DNA of 64,000 bases, taken from contig DASYHQ010000017.1 of the NCBI GenBank assembly GCA_035998445.1, forward strand, positions 124,001 to 188,000, given 5' to 3'. The notes under the pieces were generated by a model that was given only the letters and a program-made list of their open reading frames with translations, ran no database searches and was not told where the DNA came from. Source of the stretch: Tepidisphaeraceae bacterium. Lineage in GTDB: Bacteria > Planctomycetota > Phycisphaerae > Tepidisphaerales > Tepidisphaeraceae. This document shows, one piece after another, positions 38,162 through 47,828 of the stretch (position 1 is its first letter; every line of letters begins with the position of its first letter). The position numbers and the translations under genes were made by a program.

Positions 38162-38875
38162 CTATTCCTGCGCCCGCCGGTTTAGCAGGCGGAAGAGCTT
38201 GAGGTGGTCTTCCTCGTCGCTCAGGCGTTCGGGGTGCCACTGGACGCCCATGAACAGCGGATACGACGGGTCTTCCACGCCCTCGATCACGCCGTCCAGC
38301 GACGTCGCGATCACGCGCAGCCCGCGGCCGAGCGTCTTCACCGCCTGCTTATGACTGCTGTTGGCCAGCACGTCGGTCTTGCCCAGTTCGCGGGCCAGCA
38401 GCGTGTCGGCGATCAGCTTCACGTCGTGCCGTGGATAGCGGCCCTCTTCGAGCTTGCCATGCTCCAGAGCGTTCTCACGTTCGATGTCGGGCAGATGCTG
38501 GTGCAGGCTGCCGCCGCGGTAGACGTTCATCATTTGGCTGCCGAGGCAGATGCCCAGCACGGGCTTGCGGCGGCGCTCGACCTCGGCCAGCAGCGCCATC
38601 TCAAACCGCTGGCGCAGCGGGTCGATCGGGGCCGCCTTGGGGTGGTACGGGGCGTCGCCGTAGATCGCTGGGTCGATGTCGTTTCCGCCAGACAGGATGA
38701 TGCCGTCGCACAGGTCGACGTAATCGCTCACGAGCGACACGTCGACCTTGTACGGCAGCAGCACCGGCAGCCCGCCGGCGCGTTCGACGCTTATCGAGTA
38801 GCCGCATGGCGACTCGTACTGGTTGGGCTTGTCGTGCGTGTCGACCGTAATGCCGATCAGGGGACGCTTGGCCAT
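38162..38875 (-). CDS. Gamma-glutamyl-gamma-aminobutyrate hydrolase family (peptidase C26, PuuD-like)
   Basis: A class I glutamine amidotransferase-like hydrolase of 237 residues. The blocks are IGITVDTH, DGIILSGGNDIDPAIYG, the nucleophile elbow GICLGSQMMNVYRGGSLHQH (Cys), and the His/Glu pair in MGVQWHPERLSDE. Members cleave the gamma-glutamyl bond in putrescine breakdown or related compounds; the actual substrate is not given by context. The start is the ATG at 38875 (MAKRPLIGITVD); the frame runs on to 38962 without family similarity. Confidence 0.92.
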   Translation of the reverse strand: MAKRPLIGITVDTHDKPNQYESPCGYSISVERAGGLPVLLPYKVDVSLVSDYVDLCDGIILSGGNDIDPAIYGDAPYHPKAAPIDPLRQRFEMALLAEVERRRKPVLGICLGSQMMNVYRGGSLHQHLPDIERENALEHGKLEEGRYPRHDVKLIADTLLARELGKTDVLANSSHKQAVKTLGRGLRVIATSLDGVIEGVEDPSYPLFMGVQWHPERLSDEEDHLKLFRLLNRRAQE

Positions 38876-38984
38876 GGGGTTAACTTCCGCTAGCGCGCCG
38901 TCACCAGTGCGAATGCCGTCCCTACGCGGAACCGGCATCCGTACCTCGTTGACGGCGAACAATTCGCCGCTGAGGATACACGGG

Positions 38985-40250
38985 ATGAATCCGTCGACAA
39001 CGTTCCCGCGTTACACGTCGTTCGACCCGGCCGTGCCCGTCTGGTGTGCAACGCCCCACCAAGGCGGCGCGATACACCGCTTCTTCGACACCAACCCGCT
39101 CAGCCCGTCGGGCAGATACCTGGCCGTCCTGCGGCTGCCGTTCGAAGATCGGTTGCCGGAGCCCGGCGAGACCGCGCGCGTCTGCGTGATCGACCTGCAG
39201 ACCGGCGCCGACCGCACCGTCGCCGAAACGTGCGGCTGGGAGCCACAGCTCGGCTCCAACATCAACTGGGGCGCCAGCGACGACGAACTGCTGTTCAACG
39301 ATGTCGACGTACAAACGTGGACCCCGTTCGCCTGGCGGCTGAACCCGCACACGGGCGATAAGGTGCGTCTGGATGGAACGGTGTATCAAGCCTCGCCGGA
39401 CGGCCAGTGGATCGCATCGTCCGACATGCGATCGATGCGCCGCACGCAATCCGGGTACGGCGTGATGGTGCCCGACGAACACGTGCCGCGCAACGTCGGC
39501 GTGCGCGACGACGCGGGCCTGTGGATCACCAGCACCCGCACCGGCCAGCGCAAGCTCGTGGCGACCCTGAAGCAGTTCGTCGACGCCGGTGGCGACGCGA
39601 TGGAGATCCCCGACCCGCAAAAGGTTGAGTTGTACGGCTTCCACACGAAGTGGAACCTGCAAGGCGACCGCCTGATCTACACGTTGCGCTGGTTCCCCAA
39701 CAGCGGCGCATCGCAGTACGTCCACATGAAGGGCGTGCGGTTCGCCGTCTTCACGCTGCGCCCCGACGGCACCGATATCCGCTTGGCCGTCCCGCCCCGC
39801 CAGTGGGACAAGGGCGGCCACCACATCAACTTCTTTCCCGACGGCCAGCACCTGTCGATGAACCTTGGCCTTGGCCCCAACAACAGCCTGCGCCTCGTGC
39901 GCTGCGGCCTCGATGGATCCGACCTGCGCCCCATGCTGCCCGACCTGCTCGGCTCCGGCCACCCCACCGTGCACCCCGACGGGCGTCACATCCTGACCGA
40001 CACCTACACCAACGAGCCCATGGTCTTCGGCGACGGTACCGTGCCGCTGCGATGGATCGACCTGGAGACCGCCACTGAACGCTGCCTCGTTCGCTTCAGC
40101 ACCGCCCAGCCCTCTCCCAACTTCACCCTACGCGTTGACCCGCACCCGGCGTGGGACAAATCGTGGCGCTACGTCACCTTCAACGGCTACGTCGACGGCG
40201 CGCGGCGGGTGTTCATCGCGGATATGAAGGACGTCAGCCAGGTGCCTTAG
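38985..40250 (+). CDS. TolB-like beta-propeller protein
   Basis: A 421-residue protein made of WD40-like/TolB blades: SPSGRYLAVLRLPFED, GASDDELLFNDVD, SPDGQWIASSDMR, WNLQGDRLIYTLRWFPN, NFFPDGQHLSMNLGLG, HPDGRHILTDTYTNE. No signal peptide is visible from the ATG at 38985 (MNPSTTFPRYTSFDPA). The layout resembles cytoplasmic oligogalacturonate lyase-like propellers, which would suit the pectate lyase found later, but the catalytic metal ligands could not be confirmed. The frame opens at 38823, overlapping the divergent PuuD gene; that part is not coding. Confidence 0.75.
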   Translation: MNPSTTFPRYTSFDPAVPVWCATPHQGGAIHRFFDTNPLSPSGRYLAVLRLPFEDRLPEPGETARVCVIDLQTGADRTVAETCGWEPQLGSNINWGASDDELLFNDVDVQTWTPFAWRLNPHTGDKVRLDGTVYQASPDGQWIASSDMRSMRRTQSGYGVMVPDEHVPRNVGVRDDAGLWITSTRTGQRKLVATLKQFVDAGGDAMEIPDPQKVELYGFHTKWNLQGDRLIYTLRWFPNSGASQYVHMKGVRFAVFTLRPDGTDIRLAVPPRQWDKGGHHINFFPDGQHLSMNLGLGPNNSLRLVRCGLDGSDLRPMLPDLLGSGHPTVHPDGRHILTDTYTNEPMVFGDGTVPLRWIDLETATERCLVRFSTAQPSPNFTLRVDPHPAWDKSWRYVTFNGYVDGARRVFIADMKDVSQVP

Positions 40251-40284
40251 ACTGCCACGAACGACCGGATGCCCGCGGCGAACG

Positions 40285-40497
40285 TCAGGCATATCTGCTC
40301 TCGCCGCATTCCGGGCAGCGGCCACCGCTGGCGCGCAGGTCGTAACCGCATCGCCGGCACTGCCCGTCGCGGGCACGCTGTTGCTCGATCTCTTCCGGTC
40401 GTCGCAATCGCCAGCGTGAGGTGAGAACTCGAAGCGTCAGGAACAGCAACGGCAGAGCGAGGACGACGCTCGCGAGGCTAAGGCACAGCCATAACAT
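40285..40497 (-). CDS. Small membrane protein with planctomycete-type zinc ribbon
   Basis: A 70-residue protein: one transmembrane segment (LASVVLALPLLFLTLRVL), a basic stretch and a C-terminal zinc ribbon CRRCGYDLRASGGRCPECG. The same ribbon pattern appears in the proteins at 50831 and 60985. No function is known. Convergent with the propeller gene. Confidence 0.65.
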   Translation of the reverse strand: MLWLCLSLASVVLALPLLFLTLRVLTSRWRLRRPEEIEQQRARDGQCRRCGYDLRASGGRCPECGESRYA

Positions 40498-40545
40498 TGG
40501 GCACTCGCCAGAGCCTCAGAGCGTCCGAAACATCGTGATCCCCAT

Positions 40546-42033
40546 CTAGGGAAGCCTTAGCAGCAACTCTTCCGGCAGCGGTGGCTTCTCGACTTCGTCG
40601 AAGATGTTCTCGGCTGCGTCGCGCGCGGCACGGGCGGCCACTCGTTCCTTCTCGGCGGCATGCAGACGGCTCCGGGCGATGCGGCGTTCCCGGTCAGAGC
40701 TCAGCTGGAAGCCGCTGTGCACCGAGTTCATCCTGTGCTGCTCGTCGGCGACACTTAAGCCTGCCCGCGAAAACCGACGTGAGGTCTCGCGCAGTGCCAG
40801 ACGCGCGCTCTTCACCGCGTTCCACTTCCGCTCGGCCGTGGACTTATCGATCCACTCGGCACCCCAACGGGCCTGCGTCCTGCCTCTTGCAAGCCGCTCG
40901 TCGTAGGCAAAATAGAAGTCCAGCGACTCCAGGTAGTACGGGGACCACGTGTCTTCGCTGTTGACGTGGGCCAGGCAGACGCCCAAGGTGTTCTGCATCG
41001 CTTCGGACAGCGGGGCCTTCGGGTCGCTCAGGTAATCGCGCACGATCTTCACCGATCGCATCGGGATCTTCTTCAGGTATATCGTGGCGGCGTTGTTCAC
41101 GATGGTGGGATTGTCCGGATCCTCACGGAGCGCCTTCTCGATGTACGGGTGAGCCTTTTCCTTCTCCCGATCATTGGCGCCACCGAGGAACAAGCTGACG
41201 GCCACGCCGTGATGGTCGCCGCTCTTCAGGAACAGCACGCGCGCTTCCTCGAACCGGTTGGCCGACACGAGGCGCCAGGGGTGGCTGCCCAAGCCGGGCG
41301 CATCCGGCGCCAGATCCACGACCGGCGGAGCGTCGGCCGGCGCTAACTTGGCCAACTCGGCAGCCATTCCGTCAAACGGCGAATCCAGTGGCTCGTCGGG
41401 CCCGACGGGCGAAGCCGATGTTTCGGACGGGCTCGCCACAGCGACAGGGGCCGGCGTCGGCTCGCTGACCGCGTCCTCGCTATTACCGCTGCCTGTCGAT
41501 TGGTCGAACATATCGACCGGTCCGCCCGTTGGTTTAGGGGCAGTCGCCACTCGCTTGTCGATCTGCGCGATGGCCAGTTCGAGCGACGCGACCTTCGCCT
41601 TCATCGGCGCGGTCGCATCGGACCGGCGACCCATCGCAATCGCCTTTTCAAAGCAAAGCTTCGCCGGGGAGTACTTCGACGTCGTGGCGAGACGGTTACC
41701 CTGCGCCACCAGTTCCGCAAACTGCAGTTCAAGGTCATTCTTGACAGTCGTCGGATCGGCCTCGGCCACCACGGGGGCGGGCGCGGGCGTCTGCCTCTCG
41801 GGCCAGAGCAGATACGTGCCACCCGCTATCAGCAGCGCGGCAAACCCGACGGCGATGAGGGGACCGTAGTCCTTCTGCTTCTTCACCACCGCACGCGGCG
41901 TCGTAGTGGCTGCCGCGGCGGTCGCCGACAGCTCGAGTAGCAAGTGGCACTCGGAACAAACGACGTGCTCACCAACGGTGTGACACTTCTCAAGATTACC
42001 GATATCCCGTTCGCAATTGCCGCACTGAAGCAT
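40546..42033 (-). CDS. Zinc-ribbon, single-TM, TPR-like protein
   Basis: A 495-residue protein. N-terminal zinc ribbon (LQCGNCERDIGNLEKC and VVCSECH), then a transmembrane helix (LIAVGFAALLIAGGTYLLW) near residue 60 and a TPR-like region (YSPAKLCFEKAIAMGRRSDA). A Pro/Ser/Glu linker follows, then a second helical repeat region (ANDREKEKAHPYIEKALRED, PTIVNNAATIYLKK) and a long charged coiled-coil-like C-terminus (SRLHAAEKERVAARAARDAA). It is likely an inner-membrane scaffold. Partner unknown; it stands upstream of the 40285 gene on the same strand. Confidence 0.75.
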   Translation of the reverse strand: MLQCGNCERDIGNLEKCHTVGEHVVCSECHLLLELSATAAAATTTPRAVVKKQKDYGPLIAVGFAALLIAGGTYLLWPERQTPAPAPVVAEADPTTVKNDLELQFAELVAQGNRLATTSKYSPAKLCFEKAIAMGRRSDATAPMKAKVASLELAIAQIDKRVATAPKPTGGPVDMFDQSTGSGNSEDAVSEPTPAPVAVASPSETSASPVGPDEPLDSPFDGMAAELAKLAPADAPPVVDLAPDAPGLGSHPWRLVSANRFEEARVLFLKSGDHHGVAVSLFLGGANDREKEKAHPYIEKALREDPDNPTIVNNAATIYLKKIPMRSVKIVRDYLSDPKAPLSEAMQNTLGVCLAHVNSEDTWSPYYLESLDFYFAYDERLARGRTQARWGAEWIDKSTAERKWNAVKSARLALRETSRRFSRAGLSVADEQHRMNSVHSGFQLSSDRERRIARSRLHAAEKERVAARAARDAAENIFDEVEKPPLPEELLLRLP

Positions 42034-42142
42034 GATTTCCCCTGTTCGACGTGCCCCGTCAGTCTATCGACTCCGGAATGATGCGTAAATGTTGCGAAGG
42101 GCCGGAAATGATTGCGGACCAAGAAGGCAATCGCCGATCGCG

Positions 42143-42178
42143 CAAAAAAAGGCCTCCAGCACCTGGCTGGCGGCCTTT
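42143..42178 (-). terminator. Rho-independent terminator of typA
   Basis: On the minus strand, AAAGGCCGCCAGCC, loop, GCTGGAGGCCTTT, then a T-run (TTTTTTTGCG). It lies about 30 bp beyond the typA stop at 42208. Confidence 0.85.
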
Positions 42179-42207
42179 CGTTTGTCTTACCGAAGCAGAC
42201 GCAAGGC

Positions 42208-44067
42208 TTACGCGTCCACCGTCATCTCGACCTTCTTCTTGCCGGCCTTCTTGCGTTCGTTCTCGGTCAGCTTTTCCTTACGCAGCCGGATGCTGGTGGG
42301 CGTGGCTTCCACGAGTTCGTCGTCCTCAATGTATTCCAGCGCCTGTTCCAGCGTCATCACGCGGGCGGGTTTCAGGATGATGTTTTCATCGCTGCTCGTC
42401 GTGCGCATGTTCGTCAGCTTCTTGGCGGTGGTCGGGTTGACGGCCATGTCGTTGTCGCGGGCGTTTTCGGCGACGATCTGGCCCTCGTAGACCGGATCGG
42501 TCGGGTTCACGAACATCACGCCGCGCTCCTGAAGGTTGTTGAGCGCGAACGCGTTGACGGCGCCGCCGGTCATGCTGACCATCACACCGTTGGCCCGGCC
42601 GGGCACGTCGCCGCGGGGCGGGGCGTACTCGTGGAAGTTGTGGTGCATGATCGCCTGGCCCTGCGTCGCCGTCAGCATGCGGGTACGCAGGCCGATCAGC
42701 CCGCGGGCGGGAATCGTGAACTCCAGGTGAACCTGGCCCAGGCGGTTGTCCATGCGGACCAGTTCGCCCTTGCGGTTGCCCACCAGTTCCATCACGCTGC
42801 CCATGCTCTTTTCCGGCACGTCGACGACGAGGTACTCGTACGGCTCGGTGATCTCGCCGGTCTCCTTGTCCTTGTGCATGATGACCTGCGGCTTGCTGAT
42901 GGATAGCTCGTACCCCTCGCGCCGCATGTTCTCGATCAGGATGCCCAAATGCAGCAACCCGCGGCCACTGACGCGGAACGAGTCCTTGTTCTCGGTCTCT
43001 TCCACCTTCAGCGCGACGTTGCTCTCCAGTTCCTTCATCAACCGCTCGCGGATGTTGCGGCTGGTGACGAACTTGCCTTCCTTGCCGGCGAACGGGCTGT
43101 CGTTCACGCGGAAGACCATCGTCAGCGTCGGCGGCTCGATGTCCGTCGCTTCCAGGGGTTGCGGGTTGGCGACGTCGCAGATGCTGTCGCCGATGTCGAT
43201 CGCTTCGACGCCGATCATTCCGACAATGTCGCCCGCGGCCGCTTCGTCGACGTTCTTACGGCCGAAGCCGTCGAACACCTGCAGCTGCGTGATCTTCGTC
43301 TTCGTGGTCGACCCATCGCGCTTCACCAGCGCGATCTGCTGACCGCTCTTCACCTTGCCGTTGTAGATGCGGCCGACGCCGATACGGCCGACGTACTCGT
43401 TGAACTGAATGCTGCTGACGCGCACCTGCAGGCTCTTGTCCGGGTCGCCGTGCGGCGCCGGGATGTGCTTCACGATCGCCTCGAAGATCGGCAGGATGTT
43501 CGTGCCCTTCTCATCCGCCTTCCAACTGGCGATGCCCGCCCGGCCGCTGGCGTAGATGACCGGGAAGTCGAGCGTCTCGTCGTCGGCGCCCATCTCCACG
43601 AACAAATCGAACACCTCGTTCAGCACGCCGTCGAGGCGCGCGTCCTGGCGGTCGATCTTGTTGATGACCACGATCGGCCGCAGCTCGTGCTGAAACGCCT
43701 TCTTCAGCACGAAGCGCGTCTGCGGCATCGGGCCTTCCGCCGCATCCACCAGCAGGAACACGCCATCGGCCATGCTCAGTACGCGCTCGACCTCACCACC
43801 GAAGTCCGCGTGGCCGGGCGTGTCGATCAGGTTGATCTTGATGTGTTCCTTCGTCACCGGATCGATATGGTCGATCGCGACGTTCTTGGCCAGGATCGTG
43901 ATGCCGCGCTCGCGTTCCAGCGGGTTGCTGTCGAGCATGGTGTCCTGCACCTGGCTCTCGCGGAAGTTGCCGCTTTGGCGCAGCAGGGCGTCCACGAGCG
44001 TGGTCTTGCCATGGTCGACGTGGGCAATGATGGCGACGTTGCGGATATCGTTTCGCACAGAATTCAT
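42208..44067 (-). CDS. typA: Ribosome-associated GTPase TypA/BipA
   Basis: A translational GTPase related to EF-G, 619 residues. G1 [10 protein letters not shown] near residue 13, RGITILAKN (switch I), G3 [13 protein letters not shown]4 NKIDRQDA and G5 ASGRAG are complete. They are followed by the beta-barrel ([18 protein letters not shown]) and the C-terminal BipA domain ([20 protein letters not shown]). It binds ribosomes and supports growth under cold or stress. The start is the ATG at 44067 ([14 protein letters not shown]); the open frame to 44172 is noncoding. Terminator at 42143-42178. Confidence 0.97.
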   Translation of the reverse strand: MNSVRNDIRNVAIIAHVDHGKTTLVDALLRQSGNFRESQVQDTMLDSNPLERERGITILAKNVAIDHIDPVTKEHIKINLIDTPGHADFGGEVERVLSMADGVFLLVDAAEGPMPQTRFVLKKAFQHELRPIVVINKIDRQDARLDGVLNEVFDLFVEMGADDETLDFPVIYASGRAGIASWKADEKGTNILPIFEAIVKHIPAPHGDPDKSLQVRVSSIQFNEYVGRIGVGRIYNGKVKSGQQIALVKRDGSTTKTKITQLQVFDGFGRKNVDEAAAGDIVGMIGVEAIDIGDSICDVANPQPLEATDIEPPTLTMVFRVNDSPFAGKEGKFVTSRNIRERLMKELESNVALKVEETENKDSFRVSGRGLLHLGILIENMRREGYELSISKPQVIMHKDKETGEITEPYEYLVVDVPEKSMGSVMELVGNRKGELVRMDNRLGQVHLEFTIPARGLIGLRTRMLTATQGQAIMHHNFHEYAPPRGDVPGRANGVMVSMTGGAVNAFALNNLQERGVMFVNPTDPVYEGQIVAENARDNDMAVNPTTAKKLTNMRTTSSDENIILKPARVMTLEQALEYIEDDELVEATPTSIRLRKEKLTENERKKAGKKKVEMTVDA

Positions 44068-44413
44068 GGGTCTAAGGTCCGTAGTGGGTTGTCCGTTGTC
44101 AGCTGCTAAGACCGGCTCCCAACTGCCCTTACCATGGACAACGGACGACGGATCACTGACGAAAAGGCGCAATAGCGTATCCCGCTACCGCTTAATATAC
44201 AACGACGGCGGCGGGCAAAGGTTTGGTGTGGATGAAGATCACGTGGAAAATCATTCATTCAAGCAGCGGATAGCCCTTCCAGAACCCGTTTGTACCTCGA
44301 TAAGCAAGACGCTACGATAACGACTTGCTCGCGAGCATCGCTCGCGACCTCAGTTCGCAGACCGTTCCGTTCCGGTTTTGCGATCACCCGTCTTCTGCAA
44401 GGGCTTTTACCAC
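44068..44413. other. Divergent gap between typA and a secreted protein
   Basis: About 345 bp. The typA-proximal part has an inverted pair (TGTCCGTTGTC at about 44090 and GGACAACGGACGA at about 44134). A TTGCTCGCGAGCA palindrome lies at about 44323. Promoters for both genes are expected here but not pinned down. Confidence 0.45.
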
Positions 44414-46531
44414 ATGATGTTACGCCATGCTCTCTCGTCGCGCGGGTACATGCTCGTCATCGCGATCGCCACTTTGCTGACCAGCGCCGTCGCTCACGCC
44501 GCCGAACCACTGCGGTACACCTTCGCCACGTCGAAGGAGCCGGTGTACGAGCTAAGCGTGCGGGCCGAGGTGCCCGGCGGTGGCGTGGAGGACCTGCAGG
44601 GGCGCATCGCGTACACGATCGTCAACACCGACCCCCCCAGCGGGCGCACCACGCTCACGTACACCACCACCTTCCGCAAGCTGGACGGCAACGGCAACGT
44701 CATTCCCCCCGCCGGCACCGGTCGCCCGCGCATGGGGCCGCCATCGTGGGCGGAGATGTTCGGGGGCCAGCAGAAGCCGGCCGCGGCGCAGGTGGTGATC
44801 GATGCCACCGGCAAGGTCGTGCAGACCAACCGCCTGAACGACGGCGACTTCCTCCCCTACCTGGTCGGCCCCGCCTGGCAGTTGCCCTTCGAGGAACTGG
44901 CCGCCGACGACCGCGCCAACTGGTCGACCGAGCGCGACATGAACCTGTACGACAAGATCGAGCCCAAGCAGGACAACCGCCCCCCGCACTTCCCGCGCGG
45001 CCCGTTCGACCAGCCGCCGCCGGTCGAGCGGATCTACCAAACCGCCCGTGAGAAGGTCGACTACACCCGCGGCGCCCCCACGGCCGACGGCCTGGTGCCC
45101 GTGCAGCGGGCGCTCACCCTGACCTCGACCGATCAGGTCGACGGCAAGCCCAAGCTGCAGATGGTCGGCGATGGCGCCTTTCAGTTCGACCCCGCCGCTG
45201 GCCTGCTGCGTTCGCTGAACTACAAGCTCACGATCACCTTTACCGAGAAGAACGTCACCGCCAGCATCCCCGTCACCGTCACCGCCAAGCTGCTGAGCGC
45301 CGACGAGGTGGCGAAGATCAAGGCCGACGAGGCTGCCGCCATCGCCAAGGCAAAGGCCGACAACGAGCAGCGCAATGCCGAGCGGATGGAGAAATTGCAG
45401 ACCTCCACCGACGGCCTACCGGTAGACGCCACCAAGACCCCCATGGTCGGCACGGTCGGCGGCAGCCCCTTCACCACCGTTGACGACGATGTCCGCCCCG
45501 TCATCGGCTTCCGATATGAACCCTCAACGTTCGGCGGGCGCAACTGCCTGAAGATCCTGAAACCCATCTACGAACGCCCCGACGCCACCGGTGAGGACGA
45601 CGGCAGCGCCGACGAAGGGGGCAGCGTGCTCCTCGCCAAGCCCGGGTACGTCGTTACCGGCCTGACCGCCACCAGCGTGCAGTACCTGAACGCCGTCCGC
45701 GTCACGTTCATGCGCGTGAACGACAACGGCTCGGCCGTCCCCACCGACACCTACCAGAGCAAGTGGCTCGGCAAGAGCGACGCCGGCGCCAAGACCACCG
45801 AACTGGCCGGCAAGGGCGCGATCGTCATCGGCCTGTACGGCATGCAGGGCCTGAACCTCGACGGCATGGGGTTGGTCATGCTGCCCGCCGGCACCAAACT
45901 GCCGCCCGAGGCCATGGCGAGCCTCACCGCGTCCGACACCGAAACCACCCCCACCGGCGTCAACACGACCGCCGCGAAGCCCGCGCCCGCCATCAACGAC
46001 GACGGCTCCGACGCCGACACTGACGCCGACCCCACGCCCACGGCCGCTGCCCCCGCGTGGCAACCGCGCAACGGCAAGACCTTCGAGGTGCTGAGCAAGA
46101 TGACCGGCCTGCCCGCGCGCGACGGCGACGACGCCAACCGCGCCGTGCGCCTCGACCGCCGCGGCACGCTGGAGACCAAGGGCAAGTACCGCACGCCCAG
46201 CGCGTTCCGCATCGTGCTGCGCAGCGACGGCCACGAGGTGCGCCTCGGCTACGCCGCCGACGAGGTCATCTTCAACTGGGGCATGCGCCCCACCGAACTC
46301 CGCATCGACGGCGGCCCCGCCAGCGGCAAGCACAAGCCCGACGCCGGCGCCCTGCCCCAGGGCCGCTGGACCCACATCGAGTGGACCGTCGACGCCGACC
46401 AGATGGCCATCTACGTCGACGGCAAACTCCGCACGCGGGTCCGCGCCGACTTCAGCGACGTCAGCAAGCCCTTCCGCCTCACCGCCACCGGCGGGCCGAT
46501 CGCGGTGAAGTCGATCGAGGTGGTGCGCTAA
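44414..46531 (+). CDS. Large secreted protein with LamG-like C-terminal domain
   Basis: A 705-residue protein with a signal peptide (MLVIAIATLLTSAVAHAAEP). Residues about 30-300 form a beta-rich domain (RIAYTIVNTDPPSGRTTLTY, TDQVDGKPKLQMVGDG) with a helical spacer rich in Ala/Lys/Glu. Residues about 350-510 are a jelly-roll-like domain (VIGFRYEPSTFGGRNCLKIL, YVVTGLTATSVQYLNAVRV). After an Asp/Thr-rich linker, the C-terminal 180 residues look like a LamG/concanavalin-type fold (FRIVLRSDGHEVRLGYAADE, WTHIEWTVDADQMAIYVDGK), as in planctomycete DUF1080-type proteins. No enzyme motif. Two adjacent ATGs at 44414/44417; the start is taken at 44414. Confidence 0.7.
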   Translation: MMLRHALSSRGYMLVIAIATLLTSAVAHAAEPLRYTFATSKEPVYELSVRAEVPGGGVEDLQGRIAYTIVNTDPPSGRTTLTYTTTFRKLDGNGNVIPPAGTGRPRMGPPSWAEMFGGQQKPAAAQVVIDATGKVVQTNRLNDGDFLPYLVGPAWQLPFEELAADDRANWSTERDMNLYDKIEPKQDNRPPHFPRGPFDQPPPVERIYQTAREKVDYTRGAPTADGLVPVQRALTLTSTDQVDGKPKLQMVGDGAFQFDPAAGLLRSLNYKLTITFTEKNVTASIPVTVTAKLLSADEVAKIKADEAAAIAKAKADNEQRNAERMEKLQTSTDGLPVDATKTPMVGTVGGSPFTTVDDDVRPVIGFRYEPSTFGGRNCLKILKPIYERPDATGEDDGSADEGGSVLLAKPGYVVTGLTATSVQYLNAVRVTFMRVNDNGSAVPTDTYQSKWLGKSDAGAKTTELAGKGAIVIGLYGMQGLNLDGMGLVMLPAGTKLPPEAMASLTASDTETTPTGVNTTAAKPAPAINDDGSDADTDADPTPTAAAPAWQPRNGKTFEVLSKMTGLPARDGDDANRAVRLDRRGTLETKGKYRTPSAFRIVLRSDGHEVRLGYAADEVIFNWGMRPTELRIDGGPASGKHKPDAGALPQGRWTHIEWTVDADQMAIYVDGKLRTRVRADFSDVSKPFRLTATGGPIAVKSIEVVR

Positions 46532-46594
46532 CCAACCCGTAGATCGACGGGTTGACGTTCCAATCGATCGACCGCTTCATGAAAGGCGCACCTG

Positions 46595-47101
46595 ATGCCA
46601 CCGAAGAGTCCACCGATTCCGCTTTGTCGCGTGCTGCTGCTCACGGTCGCGTTGGCGATCTGCGCGATCGGCACCACCTCGGCCGCGGAACCGGCGACCC
46701 AGCCGGCCGCCACGTCGCAGCCGTCCCTGTCGTCGGCCTATACTCAACTGGGCGACGCCCTGCGGACCAACGACGTCGCGGCGCTCGACGAGTTGATCGC
46801 GGCCGACTTTCTGCTGATCGACCACGAGGGAAAGGCGAGCACCAAGGACTCGCTGTTGCAGGCCTTCCGCGACGGCATCATCACGATGCGCACGTTGCAG
46901 GTCTCCATGTCATCGCTGAAAGACTTCGGCACCGCCGGCGTCGTCCAGGGCCCGATCACGCTCCAGATGACCTACGGCAAGCAACTTCCCCTGGAGATCA
47001 ACGCCCGGTTCGCCGTCACCTGCGTCTTCGTCCTTCAGGACGGCCACTGGCGCCTCACCGCCGCCCAAATGTCCAAGCGAAACGCGCCGAAGCCGCAGTA
47101 G
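46595..47101 (+). CDS. Secreted NTF2-like (DUF4440-type) protein
   Basis: A 168-residue protein with a signal peptide (LLLTVALAICAIGTTSAAEP), then a single SnoaL/NTF2-like alpha+beta domain: TQLGDALRTNDVAALDELIA, ADFLLIDHEGKASTKDSLLQ, ending VFVLQDGHWRLTAAQMS. Domains of this type make a cavity for small ligands; no catalytic residue is assignable. It follows the large secreted protein by 63 bases and may be co-transcribed. Confidence 0.8.
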   Translation: MPPKSPPIPLCRVLLLTVALAICAIGTTSAAEPATQPAATSQPSLSSAYTQLGDALRTNDVAALDELIAADFLLIDHEGKASTKDSLLQAFRDGIITMRTLQVSMSSLKDFGTAGVVQGPITLQMTYGKQLPLEINARFAVTCVFVLQDGHWRLTAAQMSKRNAPKPQ

Positions 47102-47166
47102 CCGATGCAGACCATCCGCGTCCTTACCTGTGCCACCCGTTGTACTCCCCCTAACCCGAAGGTCGC

Positions 47167-47526
47167 ATGCCCCACCCTCGCCTGAACCTCGTCGTCCTTC
47201 GCGTGTCCGACATTGACCGCTCCGCAGCGTTCTACGGGCTGCTGGGCCTGACGTTCACCAAGCACGCCCACGGTTCCGGCCCGCAGCACTACGCCAGCGA
47301 GTCGGACGGCTTCGTCTTCGAACTTTACCCCGCCACGGCCGAACAACCCGTCTCGGCGTCGGCGCGGATCGGCTTCACCGTTGCGGACGTCGACGACGCG
47401 ACCTCCAAACTCGCCGCCACCCCTGGCGCCCGCGTCGTGACCGCCCCGAAAGATTCAGAGTGGGGCCGCCGGGCCGTGGTTGCTGATTTGGATGGGCACC
47501 GCGTGGAATTGGTGACGACGCGATAG
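47167..47526 (+). CDS. VOC (glyoxalase/bleomycin resistance) family protein
   Basis: A 119-residue vicinal-oxygen-chelate fold: PHPRLNLVVLRVSDIDRSAA, FYGLLGLTF, FVFELYP, RIGFTVADVDDA and VVADLDGHRVELV. Two beta-alpha-beta-beta-beta modules are recognisable, and metal ligand candidates are the N-terminal Asn/His region and the late Glu in VEL. The substrate is unknown. A second VOC protein is at 52433. Confidence 0.88.
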   Translation: MPHPRLNLVVLRVSDIDRSAAFYGLLGLTFTKHAHGSGPQHYASESDGFVFELYPATAEQPVSASARIGFTVADVDDATSKLAATPGARVVTAPKDSEWGRRAVVADLDGHRVELVTTR

Positions 47527-47551
47527 CACCTAAGAGTTAGAGTGGCATCCC

Positions 47552-47782
47552 ATGCCTGACCCCCGCTACATCCGCGTGCCGTGGTACTCGCAGCGGTGGC
47601 ACTTGCGCTACATCCTGCCGACGGCGCTCTTCGCCTACTTCGGGGCGGTGGCGCTGGACGGCTTTCACACCGCGCCGGTCACGGCCATCGTCGTCGCGTC
47701 CTTATTCGGCGCCATCGCCATGCTGTTCCTCCGCATCAGCTGGCAGTCGCGCTTTCCATTGCGTGGGAAAAGGCGACACTAA
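47552..47782 (+). CDS. Small two-TM membrane protein
   Basis: A 76-residue protein with two hydrophobic segments (YILPTALFAYFGAVALDGF and VTAIVVASLFGAIAMLFL) and a basic C-terminus (RKGKRRH-like). It follows the VOC gene by 25 bases and precedes another membrane protein; probably one transcript. Function unknown. Confidence 0.6.
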   Translation: MPDPRYIRVPWYSQRWHLRYILPTALFAYFGAVALDGFHTAPVTAIVVASLFGAIAMLFLRISWQSRFPLRGKRRH

Positions 47783-47828
47783 GACGCGGTCGGTGCCGTC
47801 CCACCCTTCGGGCGCTTCGCGGCGAGCA

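Noticed and set aside
42949-44109. 386-residue forward ORF over typA
   Set aside because: Shadow of typA; no recognisable domain.
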